A DNA stretch of 64,000 nucleotides, from the NCBI RefSeq assembly GCF_019049625.1, contig NZ_JAFMOY010000123.1, positions 1 to 64,000 of the forward strand. Reading direction: 5' to 3'. This document shows, in pieces, positions 29,385 through 38,599 of the stretch. Below the pieces are notes generated by a model, which worked only from the letters and a program-made list of their open reading frames with translations, was not told the DNA's origin and searched no databases. The first letter of the stretch is position 1, and each line of letters opens with the position of its first letter. The translations under genes and the position numbers were made by a program. The stretch is from Rahnella ecdela. Its GTDB lineage: Bacteria; Pseudomonadota; Gammaproteobacteria; Enterobacterales; Enterobacteriaceae.

Positions 29385-29770
29385 AATTCTGTTACTCCCT
29401 GTCTGACCTTTGCAACGTCTTCCGGCGTTCCCAGCAATTCAAAGCGATACAGGTAAGGCACCTGACACTTCTGGGAAATAATATCGCCGGCAATACAATA
29501 CGCTGCGCCGAAGTTGGTGTTACCGGCGGCGATAACGCCGCGGATGAGTGAACGGTTATGTTCATCGTTGAGAAAACGGATCACTTGTGTCGGCACCGCG
29601 CCTTTGGCCGATCCGCCCCCGTAGCTCGGCACCACCAAAATGTAGGGTGTGTCGACGCGCAATTTTTCAGGCTGACGATCTATCGGGATGCGGATCGCCG
29701 GCAATCCTGTTCTGCCGACGAAGCGATGGGTGTTTTCTGAACTGCTGGAAAAATAGACCAACGGATTCAT
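29366..29770 (-). CDS. nrdI: Flavodoxin-like NrdI
   Basis: A 134-residue FMN protein that supplies oxidant for assembling the NrdF manganese-tyrosyl cofactor. The FMN phosphate loop [10 protein letters not shown] (8-17) and PSYGGG are present. ATG at 29770 aligns with E. coli NrdI; the longer frame from 29860 overlaps nrdH and was rejected. It lies 10 bp after nrdH and overlaps nrdE. Confidence 0.96.
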   Translation of the reverse strand: MNPLVYFSSSSENTHRFVGRTGLPAIRIPIDRQPEKLRVDTPYILVVPSYGGGSAKGAVPTQVIRFLNDEHNRSLIRGVIAAGNTNFGAAYCIAGDIISQKCQVPYLYRFELLGTPEDVAKVRQGVTEFWQRQN

Positions 29771-29780
29771 CCGCCGGGCC

Positions 29781-30020
29781 TCAGAACGCGTTCTGAAGCT
29801 GGCGCAGGGCGCTGATTTTGTCCGGGCGGAAACCAGACCAGTGGTCGTCACCAGCCACAATTACCGGAACCTGCTGATATCCCATCGCACGAACCTGCCC
29901 GAGAGCCTGCTCATCCTGAGTCAAATCGACAACTTCGTAAGCGATACCTTGTTTATCTAATGCACGGTAAGTCGCGTTGCACTGGACACAGTCTGGTTTG
30001 CTGTAAATAATAATGCTCAT
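29781..30020 (-). CDS. nrdH: Glutaredoxin-like NrdH
   Basis: Electron donor for NrdEF, 79 residues. The redox site is CVQC near residue 10, and WSGFRPDKI near residue 61 is the NrdH signature that lets thioredoxin reductase reduce it. First gene of the nrd operon, behind the NrdR-box promoter. ATG at 30020 is chosen over 30035 by homology. Confidence 0.95.
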   Translation of the reverse strand: MSIIIYSKPDCVQCNATYRALDKQGIAYEVVDLTQDEQALGQVRAMGYQQVPVIVAGDDHWSGFRPDKISALRQLQNAF

Positions 30021-30138
30021 GATTCGTATTTCCATCTAGTAAGAAATCAGAGACAATTTTTGCCTGCCCGCTGTGCGGCTGTTTCAGCCGGGGGAAAGGC
30101 GCGAGAGTCGGTGCCGTCGTGGCGCCCCGATGCATTGA

Positions 30139-30185
30139 ATACTAGATGTGGTGATTTAAATTTTCAACCACACAATATGTAGATT
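30139..30185 (-). promoter_or_regulatory. nrdHIEF promoter with two NrdR boxes
   Basis: Reading on the minus strand, TTGAAA (30167-30162), a 17-base spacer and TAGTAT (30144-30139) make a good sigma-70 promoter. Two 16-bp sites resemble the NrdR consensus ACACWATATATWGTGT: 30170-30185 (13 of 16) and 30139-30154 (11 of 16). Their starts are 31 bp apart, three helical turns, the spacing known for tandem NrdR boxes, and the second covers the -10. NrdR would repress the operon when dATP is high. Confidence 0.82.
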
Positions 30186-30209
30186 TTATAAATTTGCTTA
30201 TTGCAAAAA

Positions 30210-30234
30210 CGGCAAAGCCCGCAGGAAGCGGGCT
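30210..30234 (-). terminator. Terminator after the AhpD-like gene
   Basis: AGCCCGC (30216-30222) pairs with GCGGGCT (30228-30234); on the minus strand TTTGCCGTTTTT follows. Confidence 0.7.
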
Positions 30235-30277
30235 GGAGAGCGAAAACTTTTTTCAGTTCATTTTTTAAGCGGTGAAA

Positions 30278-30709
30278 TTACTGGCGCATACCTACCGCAA
30301 GACGGTTAAATGCATTCATCAGGCCAATGGCAAAGGTCAGTTCTGAGATTTCCACGTCGCTGAATTGCGCTTTCAGGGGTTCAAACGCATTGTCCGGCGC
30401 ACCGGTTGCAGCTACCAGCGTAAGGGATTCTGCCCAGGCCAGCGCCGCGCGCTCACGTTCAGAATACGCGTGGCTGACCTGCCAGCCCGCCAGCTGATCC
30501 AATTTGGTCTGCGCGACATCCATTTTACGCAGCGCCTTGGAATGCATATCCAGACAGTAGGCGCAGCCGTTGATTTGTGACACACGCAGGAATGCCAGTT
30601 CGATAATCACGTTATCCAGCGGACCGTTTTCCAACGCGCCGAGCGCCGCTTTCATCGGCTCCATCACGGAAGCAGACAGGGAATAGTAAGGCAGGCGAAG
30701 TGCAGTCAT
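30278..30709 (-). CDS. Carboxymuconolactone decarboxylase/AhpD-family protein
   Basis: A 143-residue AhpD-like protein. The redox motif is complete: IELAFLRVSQINGCAYCLDMHSK carries Cys49, Cys52 and His56 (CxxCxxxH), as in alkylhydroperoxidase AhpD. Such stand-alone proteins are commonly induced by peroxide or electrophiles; the physiological substrate is not known. It is divergent from a MocR regulator, 120 bp away, a frequent arrangement that suggests regulation by it. Confidence 0.86.
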   Translation of the reverse strand: MTALRLPYYSLSASVMEPMKAALGALENGPLDNVIIELAFLRVSQINGCAYCLDMHSKALRKMDVAQTKLDQLAGWQVSHAYSERERAALAWAESLTLVAATGAPDNAFEPLKAQFSDVEISELTFAIGLMNAFNRLAVGMRQ

Positions 30710-30829
30710 GATGATTTCCTCTGGGATTTTTGGGATTTAATAGCGACGCACGGTGCGCCTCAATGACCGCTACTTTACGCTTCACATGGTCTATACTACA
30801 GGGCCATAAAATACATATTTAAACAGGTC

Positions 30830-32293
30830 ATGATGCGCGGCTTCAGTCTTTCCTTTCAGCTCGATACCCGGCACAAAGAACCGCTTTACCGCCAGATTTA
30901 TCAGCGGGTAAAACAGGCGATCATGGCCGGTCAGCTTAAACGCGACAGCCGCGTGCCGTCGGTGCGGGCGCTGGCCAGTGAACTCGGTGTGGCACGCGCA
31001 ACGGTGGAAAATGCCTATGGTCTGCTGATGGCGGAAGGGTTTTTGCAAAGCCGCGGACAGGCCGGAACAGTGGTCAGCGCCCCGGAAAGTTTATCCGCTC
31101 CCGCACCCAGGCCGGTCAGGAAAGACGCCGTGCGTAAACCCATCAACCCGATGCTGCCTTCTGTTTCTTCTTTACCTTTCCAGCTCGGGCTTCCGGCGCT
31201 GGATGAATTCCCCCGCGCTATCTGGTCGCGTATTGTCTCGCGGCAAATCCGTCACACCAGCATGAACGATCTCGGCCATCCACCGCTGGCAGGCACCGAC
31301 GGATTGCGCAATGCGGTGGCGCGCTATCTGCAACTTTCCCGGGGATTTACCTGCCGTCCGGAGCAGGTCTTTATCTGTGGCGGCTACGCGCCCGTTCTGG
31401 ATTTGATTATCGGCAGTCTGCTCCAGCCCGGCGACGGCGTATGGCTGGAAGACCCCGGTTATCCGGTGACGCAGGCGTTTTTTCGCGCGGCAGGTGCGGT
31501 TGCCATGGCGGTGAACGTTGATGCTGAAGGCATGAATGTCCCGCAGGCGGTGAAGCAGTTTCCTGACGCGCGATTCGCCGTTGTGACCCCCGCGCACCAA
31601 AGCCCGACCGGTGTGACGATGAGTTTATCGCGGCGCATGGCGCTGCTCGACTGGGCGGCGAAACAGCAGGCCTGGATTATCGAAGATGACTATGACAGCG
31701 AATTCCGTTATCACGGTCAGCCTCTCCCTTCACTGAAAAGCCTGGATACACAGGGAAGGGTTATTTACGCAGGGACATTCAGCAAAGTGATGTTTCCGGC
31801 GCTGCGCTGCGGCTATGTGGTGGTGCCTGAAAGTCTGGTGGATAAAATCGAGGCATATTGCCCGCTGCGGATTTGCGGCACGCCGCCTCTGGTGCAAAGC
31901 AGCATTGCGGAATTTATCGAACAGGGGCATTTCTACCGGCATCTTAAAAGAATGCGTCAGCTCTATGCACAGCGGCGTGGCTTTCTCGAACAGGCGCTGA
32001 CGGCGCAGTTTCCGGCCGACATATTGCAGGTCAATCAGCAAGTCGGCGGGATCCAGTTATCTGCCAGTCTGAATAGAAATCTGGATGATGCGCTAATCGC
32101 CAAAAATGCCCGCGAACAGAGGCTGGCGGTACAGGCGCTTTCAGACTGGCAGGTTGAACGCACTGAGCGTGGCGATGCGTTGCGCCCGAACGGGCTGCTG
32201 ATGGGATTTCCGAATATCATTTCGCAAGAACAGGCCGGTGAGCTGACCGGGCAACTGGCAGAAGTTCTGGCGGCGACCCGGCGCCAGAAATAG
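30830..32293 (+). CDS. MocR/PdxR-family transcriptional regulator
   Basis: A 487-residue fusion of a GntR winged helix (about 12-78, VPSVRALASELGVARATVENAYGLL) and a fold-type I aminotransferase-like domain (about 120-480). The PLP lysine is Lys319 in GTFSKVMFP. These regulators bind pyridoxal phosphate and usually control a divergent gene, here the AhpD-like one. The start could be the ATG at 30830 or the next codon 30833. It ends at a clear terminator. Confidence 0.9.
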   Translation: MMRGFSLSFQLDTRHKEPLYRQIYQRVKQAIMAGQLKRDSRVPSVRALASELGVARATVENAYGLLMAEGFLQSRGQAGTVVSAPESLSAPAPRPVRKDAVRKPINPMLPSVSSLPFQLGLPALDEFPRAIWSRIVSRQIRHTSMNDLGHPPLAGTDGLRNAVARYLQLSRGFTCRPEQVFICGGYAPVLDLIIGSLLQPGDGVWLEDPGYPVTQAFFRAAGAVAMAVNVDAEGMNVPQAVKQFPDARFAVVTPAHQSPTGVTMSLSRRMALLDWAAKQQAWIIEDDYDSEFRYHGQPLPSLKSLDTQGRVIYAGTFSKVMFPALRCGYVVVPESLVDKIEAYCPLRICGTPPLVQSSIAEFIEQGHFYRHLKRMRQLYAQRRGFLEQALTAQFPADILQVNQQVGGIQLSASLNRNLDDALIAKNAREQRLAVQALSDWQVERTERGDALRPNGLLMGFPNIISQEQAGELTGQLAEVLAATRRQK

Positions 32294-32296
32294 AAA

Positions 32297-32325
32297 ACGG
32301 AGCCCGAAGGCTCCGTCGTCTTTTT
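32297..32325 (+). terminator. Terminator after the MocR gene
   Basis: ACGGAGCC (32297-32304) pairs with GGCTCCGT (32309-32316), loop CGAA, followed by CGTCTTTTT. Confidence 0.88.
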
Positions 32326-32356
32326 AGCAATTGCACGGCAATGAGGGAGCCACGCG

Positions 32357-32404
32357 GATGTCTCAGCTTTTTAAGCTATATTCCCGACACAGGAGTGAGA
32401 CATC
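32357..32404. repeat. Long-range inverted repeat between the MocR gene and ygaM
   Basis: GATGTCTCA (32357-32365) and TGAGACATC (32396-32404) are perfectly complementary with a 30-base interior that can itself fold (AGCTT/AAGCT). It lies just after ygaM on the minus strand and could be a terminator arm, an RNA fold or a protein site. Function unknown. Confidence 0.5.
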
Positions 32405-32422
32405 ACAAATTGCCTTTTTAAG

Positions 32423-32728
32423 TTAACGACGTCCCAGCAGGACACCGATAACAATTCCGATTGCCGCACCGGCACCGACGCCGTACCACGGATTATCTTT
32501 CACATAATCGTTAGAACTGGCCGCCGCATCACGTGCCTGCTGGCTGATTTTGTCAGTGTTAAAACGCGCACGTGTATCACGCAGAACACCCTGAGCTTTG
32601 CTGCGGAGTTTATCTAATTCATCCTTAGATTTATCTCCTGCAGACTGGAGCACTTCATCCAACGTGTCCGCCAGCAGGGTTACGTCCTGATTAATATTTT
32701 TTTCTACTTTATCTGTTTTCTTAAACAT
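32423..32728 (-). CDS. ygaM: YgaM/ElaB/YqjD-family inner-membrane protein (DUF883)
   Basis: A 101-residue protein with a charged helical, coiled-coil-like N-terminal part and one C-terminal membrane anchor with a glycine zipper (about 82-98) ending in GRR. This is the ElaB/YqjD/YgaM form: tail-anchored proteins that in E. coli bind ribosomes at the membrane in stationary phase. By position (ygaC-ygaM-nrdH in E. coli) it is best called YgaM, though other genes lie between them here. Confidence 0.85.
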   Translation of the reverse strand: MFKKTDKVEKNINQDVTLLADTLDEVLQSAGDKSKDELDKLRSKAQGVLRDTRARFNTDKISQQARDAAASSNDYVKDNPWYGVGAGAAIGIVIGVLLGRR

Positions 32729-33001
32729 TCCGTCTCTCCTTGTGTGACTGTTGAATTAAGCATAGACCATAATGTTGTACCGGATGGTTCTTTAAGAACA
32801 AAGGGCTGTGAATATCGGGCTTTTCAGGCCATGACGCTGTGATAACAAGTCAGGCTGGACGCGGCATGGCGTGATGCGGCTCGGATTTCTCTGCAAAACA
32901 AAATTCACGTTACAGCCAATAACATTTTTAGCCCGTTTTGACGCTGAAACCTGTTTATACTGTTGATTCCACTCTCAGTGATCTCATTTTCGGGTCCGCC
33001 C

Positions 33002-34198
33002 ATGTCTTTAAGTACGCTTCGTTCTAACGCTCTGCTCAATAAACGCATTTTGTCGTTCATGCTGTTTACCTTCGTTGTCTATCTGACCATCGGCCTACCG
33101 CTTGCCGTTTTGCCGGGCTTCGTGCATAACACGCTGGGCTATAACTCTGTGCTGGCCGGACTGGTGATCAGCGTCCAGTATTTCTCAACCCTGATAAGCC
33201 GTCCGCACGCAGGGCGCTACGCCGATCTACTGGGTCCTAAACGGGTGGTGATTTTTGGTCTGATTTGCTGCGGGATGAGCGGCGTGTTTTACGCCATCGC
33301 TTTCTGGTTTGCTGCTTATCCGCTGGCGAGCCTGCTGCTGCTTTGTCTGGCGCGAGTTTTCTTAGGCGTGGGCGAAAGCTTCGGCAGCACCGGAACTACC
33401 TTGTGGGGCATTGGTGCAGTCGGTGCGAAACATACGGCGAGGGTCATTTCCTGGAACGGTGTGGCGACGTATGGCGCAATGGCCGTCGGTGCGCCGCTCG
33501 GGGTATTGCTCAACCACACTTACGGGCTGATGGGCGTCGCGGTTCTGATTATCGTGGCTGCGGCGTTTGCCGCCATTCTGGCCTGCATGAAAGCGGCGAT
33601 TTCCGTCACTGCCGGTAAACGTATTGCTTTTAAAGCAGTGGTCGGACGCATCTGGCTTTACGGACTGGGACTGGGTTTTGGCACTATCGGGTTCGGCGTT
33701 ATCGCCACCTTCATCACGCTGTATTACGCGGACAAAGGCTGGAGCGGGGCGGCGTTCACGCTCACCTTATTCAGCCTCGGATTCGTAGGCGCGCGACTGG
33801 TCTTCGGCAATATGATCAACCGGTTTGGCGGCCTGCGGGTCTCGCTGGTGTCATTCGTATTTGAGGTCGCGGGGCTGCTGATGATCTGGCTGGGGCACGA
33901 TCCGCTGTCAGTACAATTTGGCGCGTTCCTTACCGGCTCCGGTTTTTCCCTTATTTTCCCTGCGCTGGGCGTGGAGGCTGTGAAACAGGTGCCGCCGCAA
34001 AATCAGGGCACGGCGCTGGGTTTGTATTCTGCCTTTTTAGATCTCGGGCTGGGTATCACCGGACCGGTCGCCGGGTTGATTATTTCGCATCTGGGCACGC
34101 CGTCTATTTATCTTGCGGCGGCGTTTATGGTCGTGATCGCTTGGTTGCTGACGCTGAGATTGTGGGTGAACACTTCGCGCCAATCGCCGGTGGAATAA
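33002..34198 (+). CDS. MFS transporter, YhhS type
   Basis: A 398-residue carrier with 12 membrane segments. It shares with E. coli YhhS the stretch YLTIGLPLAVLPG, the loop motif SRPHAGRYADLLGPK and the half-2 sequence SLIFPALGVEAVK. Substrate unknown (YhhS relatives are described as arabinose or drug exporters). The ATG at 33002 was preferred to a TTG at 32963, although neither has a good ribosome-binding site. In E. coli no such gene lies between ygaM and ygaC, so it has been inserted or moved here. Confidence 0.83.
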   Translation: MSLSTLRSNALLNKRILSFMLFTFVVYLTIGLPLAVLPGFVHNTLGYNSVLAGLVISVQYFSTLISRPHAGRYADLLGPKRVVIFGLICCGMSGVFYAIAFWFAAYPLASLLLLCLARVFLGVGESFGSTGTTLWGIGAVGAKHTARVISWNGVATYGAMAVGAPLGVLLNHTYGLMGVAVLIIVAAAFAAILACMKAAISVTAGKRIAFKAVVGRIWLYGLGLGFGTIGFGVIATFITLYYADKGWSGAAFTLTLFSLGFVGARLVFGNMINRFGGLRVSLVSFVFEVAGLLMIWLGHDPLSVQFGAFLTGSGFSLIFPALGVEAVKQVPPQNQGTALGLYSAFLDLGLGITGPVAGLIISHLGTPSIYLAAAFMVVIAWLLTLRLWVNTSRQSPVE

Positions 34199-34324
34199 CC
34201 CTTTTCGATTCAGGGTTAAGGTGTTTAGATAAATCCTAAATACGCCAAAATTCGGGATAAACACATTGTCTGGCAGAGTTATTGCGGTAAGGTCGCCTTG
34301 CGGTTAAAGAAGCGAGGAGCAACC

Positions 34325-34660
34325 ATGTATTTACGGCCAGATGAAGTGGCGCGCGTTTTAGAAACATCAGGGTTTGAACGCGATTTTGTTGATGATAAAG
34401 CCTACGGTTACCGCCGGGGCGAGCATTATGTGTATGTAAACCGGGAAGCGCGGTTTGGCCGGACTGCCCTGGTAATACACCCGGCGCTGAAAGAGCGCAG
34501 TGAACGATTTGCCGAACCGACGGCATCTTTTCGCAGTAGTGATGCGTACAAGAATTTCCCGCTGGATGTTTCCAGCGACAACGAAACCTATTATGGAATT
34601 TGCCACGGTTTCAGTTCACGTCAGATTCTGGCGAGCTATCTGGATAACGTATTCAGATAA
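34325..34660 (+). CDS. ygaC: DUF2002 protein YgaC
   Basis: A 111-residue cytosolic protein that matches E. coli YgaC over most of its length: [46 protein letters not shown] and GFSSR. Function unknown; E. coli ygaC is reported as Fur-regulated, but I see no convincing Fur box. GGAG lies 8 bases before the ATG. A terminator follows. Confidence 0.92.
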   Translation: MYLRPDEVARVLETSGFERDFVDDKAYGYRRGEHYVYVNREARFGRTALVIHPALKERSERFAEPTASFRSSDAYKNFPLDVSSDNETYYGICHGFSSRQILASYLDNVFR

Positions 34661-34684
34661 TCGCGCACTTATCTCTGATGAAAG

Positions 34685-34711
34685 AAAGCCGCTGATCCAG
34701 CGGCTTTTTTG
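34685..34711 (+). terminator. Terminator between ygaC and yicN
   Basis: AAAGCCGCTG (34685-34694) pairs with CAGCGGCTTT (34698-34707), 3-base loop, then further Ts. It lies between convergent genes and may serve both. Confidence 0.9.
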
Positions 34712-34714
34712 CGT

Positions 34715-35155
34715 CTATACCAGATGGATCTGGTTATAAGTCTGGTTGTAGTCGCGGCGAAATTGCGCCAGTTCGAAAGGTTCGATATCCAGTTCCGCGA
34801 AATAAAACAGTGCCAGTTCGGCGTGTTCACTGCTTAGCTGTGGCGGCAAATGCGCGCGCACCAGAATATTACGCCAGCGGACGATGTTTTCCTCTGAGGC
34901 ATCTTTTATAAAAGTCTGATAAATAAACACAACATAAGCTGCTTTGCGGATCTCTTCAGCGTAGCCACCGCTTATAGAGCGGATAAACATCTGGCTCTGT
35001 CGTTTGCCCATTTCCAGCAGCATTGAATCAATATAAACCGGCTTAATTTTCAACAGACTGGCGAGAGATGCGTTCGCTTTGCGGGTGTCTGCCGTCATAA
35101 ACCAATAACCCACAATAAAAACCACAACAATTGCAGCAAGCATAATCCATATCAT
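34715..35155 (-). CDS. yicN: DUF1198 membrane protein YicN
   Basis: A 146-residue protein with one N-terminal membrane segment (MIWIMLAAIVVVFIVGYWF, residues 1-19) and a soluble helical domain. It matches the pattern of E. coli YicN. Function unknown. The in-frame Met at 35203 would add 16 basic residues; 35155 is chosen by homology, but the best GGAGG is 15 bases upstream, so the start is uncertain. Confidence 0.78.
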   Translation of the reverse strand: MIWIMLAAIVVVFIVGYWFMTADTRKANASLASLLKIKPVYIDSMLLEMGKRQSQMFIRSISGGYAEEIRKAAYVVFIYQTFIKDASEENIVRWRNILVRAHLPPQLSSEHAELALFYFAELDIEPFELAQFRRDYNQTYNQIHLV

Positions 35156-35356
35156 TCTGGACTCTGGCCTCCGGCCTTTTCTGGCGTGATGTGAAAGGTG
35201 CATGCAACACCCGATGTGGGGAGTTTATCTGCTAATGACAGGAAATACGTGAAGGAGTGACAAAGAATTTGCGCCTGCTTCGCAGAATGTCATTGTAAGG
35301 TCATGGGATATTGATTAAATCAGATAAAAAAGCGTGAACCTTTAAAGGAGTGACGG

Positions 35357-35887
35357 ATGGCCAGAAACATTGAAATCAAAGCCAGAATCGATGATTTTTC
35401 AGCAATGTATGAGAAACTGGCGCTGCTTGCCGACGGATTGCCGGACATCATTGATCAGGACGACACCTTTTTTGTTTGTCCGCACGGGCGTCTGAAGTTA
35501 CGCACTTTTTCGCCCGATCGTGGTGAACTGATTTTCTATCAGCGCCCGGATCAGGCAGGCCCGAAAACCAGTTTCTGCCAGCTGACTGAAACCCAGGATC
35601 CCGACAGCCTGCGTGAAACGCTCACGCTTGCTTACGGCGCCGCGGGGCGAGTCATCAAACAGCGAACGTTATTCCTGACCGGTCAGACCCGTTTGCATCT
35701 CGACCGGGTAAAACATCTGGGAGATTATCTCGAGTTTGAAGTGGTGTTAAATGAGGAGGAAATGCCGGAGCAGGGTATTGCGATTGCTGAGAATTTACTG
35801 GAAAAGCTAGGTATCGAGCGGCAGGAGCTTGTCGATCAGGCTTATGTCGATTTGCTCAATGCCAAAGGAAAACACCATCACGATTAA
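35357..35887 (+). CDS. CYTH-domain protein, class IV adenylate cyclase-like
   Basis: A 176-residue triphosphate-tunnel enzyme. The N-terminal signature reads NIEIKAR, so the first Glu of the usual ExExK is Asn while the second Glu and the Lys remain; other tunnel residues (LKLR, QTRLHLDRV, LGDYLEFEV, the last with the conserved Glu pair) are present. Relatives are class IV adenylate cyclases, thiamine triphosphatases or tripolyphosphatases. The substrate cannot be fixed from sequence. A good GGAG precedes the ATG; it stands alone, with no clear operon partner. Confidence 0.8.
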   Translation: MARNIEIKARIDDFSAMYEKLALLADGLPDIIDQDDTFFVCPHGRLKLRTFSPDRGELIFYQRPDQAGPKTSFCQLTETQDPDSLRETLTLAYGAAGRVIKQRTLFLTGQTRLHLDRVKHLGDYLEFEVVLNEEEMPEQGIAIAENLLEKLGIERQELVDQAYVDLLNAKGKHHHD

Positions 35888-35950
35888 GTGAATATTCACC
35901 GCCTTGCGGATCGAAGGCGGTGATGTCAGTTATTGTTACTTAATTTATTT

Positions 35951-36943
35951 CTACTTCGTTTCTTCCAGCGAATACGGTAATGGCTGAATGCTCAGCTGAC
36001 TGGTGGCGTCTTCGCGTACACGCAGATTAGCGTCGGCTTCCAGGTCATTATTCAGCACGGCCTGAACCCAAACCGTGCCGTCGCTGAGCTGAACAGCAGC
36101 CAGAACAGTACCGGTTCGACGCCAGTTTTCCCCGAGCTGCAATTCAAGATCGTCTGCCGGAGCGGGCACTTTGCTCGCCTTGCCGGACAACCAGTAAAGC
36201 GCGCGTTTATTGGCACCACGGTATTTTGCCCGCGCCACCATTTCCTGACCGGCGTAGCAGCCCTTGGTAAAGCTGATGCCGTCGAGCGCCTGAATGTTGG
36301 TCGCCTGAGGAATAAACTGCACGGCGTTTGGCGTATCAATCACCGGGAAACCGGCTTCGATATCCAGTGCCAGCCACTGCTGGCTGTCATTGCGCTGCGC
36401 TTGCTCGCCTAATTCCTCTACTACCTGACGGGCTTTTTCCGGGCTGGTCACAATCAGATAACGCTCTGCTGGCAGGGAGAAATGCAGCAGGGTGGTTTCA
36501 TCCTGTTGCACGACTTGTTGTTCAGCGGTTGGCAACGTCGAAAAGAGACCGGTCAGTGCGGCACTCGCCTGAAAACCTGCCACTCCGAGCAAAACGACGT
36601 CGTCGTCAGCGGTGAACGTCACTTTGGAAAACACCGCGTATTTCTTCATTTCGGTTAACTGAGTGTCGCGCAAATTACGACGCTCAATAAACGCCATGCC
36701 ATCTCCGCGTTTGAACAGACGAAGGTTGCTCCACATTTTTCCTTTCGCGTCACAATGCGCGCAAAGAACGTGGCTGTCGGCGGCCAGCGCATCAACATCC
36801 ACAGTGACCTGACCTTGCAGGTACTTCATGGTGTCTGCGCCGGTCATGGTCACCAGCGCCCAGTCTTCCAGAGAGATCAACGTCAGTGGCAGATGAGAGG
36901 ACGCTGAAGGTTTTTGCGGTGGAAAGGGAAATTCGTTAGCCAT
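35951..36943 (-). CDS. ygfZ: tRNA-modifying/iron-sulfur repair folate-binding protein YgfZ
   Basis: A 330-residue tetrahydrofolate-binding protein of the GcvT-like family, needed in E. coli for MiaB-type tRNA thiomethylation and for some Fe-S enzymes. The diagnostic motif KGCYAGQE is intact with Cys229. It is divergent from sdhE-cptA, the arrangement known in E. coli. Confidence 0.95.
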   Translation of the reverse strand: MANEFPFPPQKPSASSHLPLTLISLEDWALVTMTGADTMKYLQGQVTVDVDALAADSHVLCAHCDAKGKMWSNLRLFKRGDGMAFIERRNLRDTQLTEMKKYAVFSKVTFTADDDVVLLGVAGFQASAALTGLFSTLPTAEQQVVQQDETTLLHFSLPAERYLIVTSPEKARQVVEELGEQAQRNDSQQWLALDIEAGFPVIDTPNAVQFIPQATNIQALDGISFTKGCYAGQEMVARAKYRGANKRALYWLSGKASKVPAPADDLELQLGENWRRTGTVLAAVQLSDGTVWVQAVLNNDLEADANLRVREDATSQLSIQPLPYSLEETK

Positions 36944-37121
36944 TTTCTAATCCCGGTCAATGAAATGTGACTGATACCTCATGGTAAAAGAGCCCATCCG
37001 CTTTGGAAACAGTTATTGGTGCCTTTTACGGGATGCCTTCCAGAGAATGTAAAACATACGACAGGTTTTCAGCAGGTTTTACGGCACATCACGTAGATTG
37101 ACAAAACAGGGCACTGAAAAG

Positions 37122-37151
37122 TTACGTCGCATGACGCGCCGCTGTTAGAAT
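37122..37151 (+). promoter_or_regulatory. Candidate sdhE promoter
   Basis: TTACGT (37122-37127), an 18-base spacer and TAGAAT (37146-37151), about 52 bp before the sdhE ATG. A TTGACA lies at 37098-37103 but has no good -10 at normal spacing. Confidence 0.35.
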
Positions 37152-37203
37152 CATCGCAGACATAAAGAAACTCACGTTCTGTATCCCAACAAAGAGCCTT
37201 GTT

Positions 37204-37488
37204 ATGGAAAGCAAAAATACACTGGATATTAATAACCGTTCCCGGGTCCACTGGGCCTGCCGCCGTGGTATGCGCGAGCTGGATATCTCTATCATGCCGT
37301 TTTTCGAGCATGAATATGATTCGCTGAGCGTGGCCGATAAAGAGGTGTTTGTCCGCCTGTTGACTTGTGATGACCCTGATCTGTTTAACTGGCTGATGAA
37401 TCACGGCGAGCCGGACGACACCGAATTGCAACGCATGGTCGCGCTTATCCAGACGCGAAACAAAGCCCGTGGCCCTGTGGCGATGTGA
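37204..37488 (+). CDS. sdhE: FAD assembly factor SdhE
   Basis: A 94-residue protein that promotes covalent FAD attachment to succinate dehydrogenase and fumarate reductase flavoproteins. The RGxxE motif is seen as RRGMRELD near residue 20, with FFEHEYD and [11 protein letters not shown] downstream. The first six residues extend beyond E. coli SdhE. It overlaps cptA by 20 bp. Confidence 0.95.
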   Translation: MESKNTLDINNRSRVHWACRRGMRELDISIMPFFEHEYDSLSVADKEVFVRLLTCDDPDLFNWLMNHGEPDDTELQRMVALIQTRNKARGPVAM

Positions 37489-37921
37489 TCTGAGGGTGTC
37501 CTGGCGCAGTCAGCTGTTCTCACTGGGATGTTACGGTGCGGTGATGCTGCTGATTTTGCTGGCACCCTGGCCTGCGGGTTACTGGCCTGTATGGATGACG
37601 CTGTTGTTGCTGGTGCTGTTTGAATGCATCCGCAGCCAGCGTCGTATCACGGCACGTACAGGAGAAATTGTTCTGACGGATGACCACCGTCTTTTGTGGC
37701 GTGGTCATGAATGGCAGATTAAACAACCGGTGTGGATGATAAGCCACGGCGCGTTGCTTTCACTGCGTCGGGAAAAGCTCAAAGGCGGTCTGGCGCAGGC
37801 CATGCGCAGCAGAAGGCAGCGTTTGTGGCTGGCGTCGGACAGCATGAGTCAGGAAGAGTGGCGGCATTTGCGCCAGATACTGCTGAACACACATCCGCGT
37901 AGCCCGGCAGAACCGGGCTGA
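37469..37921 (+). CDS. cptA: Membrane protein CptA (YgfX), SdhE partner
   Basis: A 150-residue inner-membrane protein with two close N-terminal membrane segments (about 16-52) and a basic soluble C-terminal domain. It matches E. coli YgfX/CptA, reported as a toxin-like inhibitor of MreB/FtsZ and as a partner in pigment and flavinylation phenotypes in Serratia; these roles are debated. It starts with GTG within sdhE. A 7-bp hairpin (37901-37919) overlaps its stop codon and may terminate the pair. Confidence 0.9.
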   Translation: MALWRCDLRVSWRSQLFSLGCYGAVMLLILLAPWPAGYWPVWMTLLLLVLFECIRSQRRITARTGEIVLTDDHRLLWRGHEWQIKQPVWMISHGALLSLRREKLKGGLAQAMRSRRQRLWLASDSMSQEEWRHLRQILLNTHPRSPAEPG

Positions 37922-37970
37922 AGTTTGCGGCGTATGCTTTTTATGGTGTACGCATCACAATGGCGAAGCG

Positions 37971-38489
37971 TTACAGCAGGGCGTCCATTTCCAGCAGGAT
38001 TTGCTCGCACCACTGTTGCAGGCGTTCTTCGGTGAGATCAAACTGATTCACATCGTCGAGAGCCAGCCCGACGAAATGTTTGCCATCGGCGCTCAGCGGT
38101 TTCGGGCTGGTAAATTCGAAGCCTTCCGTCGGCCAGAAACCGATAAAGCGCACACCCAGCGGCACCAGCTGATGGTAAAGCATACCGAGCGCGTCGAGGA
38201 ACCATTCGCCGTAGCCGAGCTGGTCGCCCATACCGTACATGGCAACAATTTTGCCGCGCAATTTAAGCGTAGGGAGTTGATTCCAGACGGCTTCCCAGTC
38301 TTCCTGAATTTCGCCGAAATCCCATGTCGGGATGCCGAGGATCAGGATGCTGTAGTCTTCCATCACATCAGGATCAACATCTTTAATGTTGTGCAAATCA
38401 ACCAGTTCTTCCCCCAGAATGTCGCGAATTTTTTCCGCAGCCATTTCGGTGTAACAGGTGCTGGAACCGTAAAAAAGTCCGATTTTCAT
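37971..38489 (-). CDS. fldB: Flavodoxin 2
   Basis: A 172-residue FMN electron carrier. The phosphate loop [11 protein letters not shown] (residues 8-18) and the [13 protein letters not shown] and [13 protein letters not shown] flavin loops are intact and match E. coli FldB. ATG at 38489 is chosen by homology; 38501 (MATSM) is possible and neither has a strong ribosome-binding site. It is divergent from xerD as in E. coli. SoxS regulates it in E. coli; not checked here. Confidence 0.94.
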   Translation of the reverse strand: MKIGLFYGSSTCYTEMAAEKIRDILGEELVDLHNIKDVDPDVMEDYSILILGIPTWDFGEIQEDWEAVWNQLPTLKLRGKIVAMYGMGDQLGYGEWFLDALGMLYHQLVPLGVRFIGFWPTEGFEFTSPKPLSADGKHFVGLALDDVNQFDLTEERLQQWCEQILLEMDALL

Positions 38490-38599
38490 GCTTGTTGCCA
38501 TAACGTCATAAGAATACGAATGGCAAGGAGTGTAGCAGATTTGGATGCATGAAAGGCATAATGGCTGGCGCAGTATGTGCTCAGGAAGCAGGAGTCGGA

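Noticed and set aside
37098-37127. TTGACA plus TTACGT as an sdhE promoter
   Set aside because: The spacing is acceptable but TTACGT is a poor -10; the later TTACGT/TAGAAT pair fits better.
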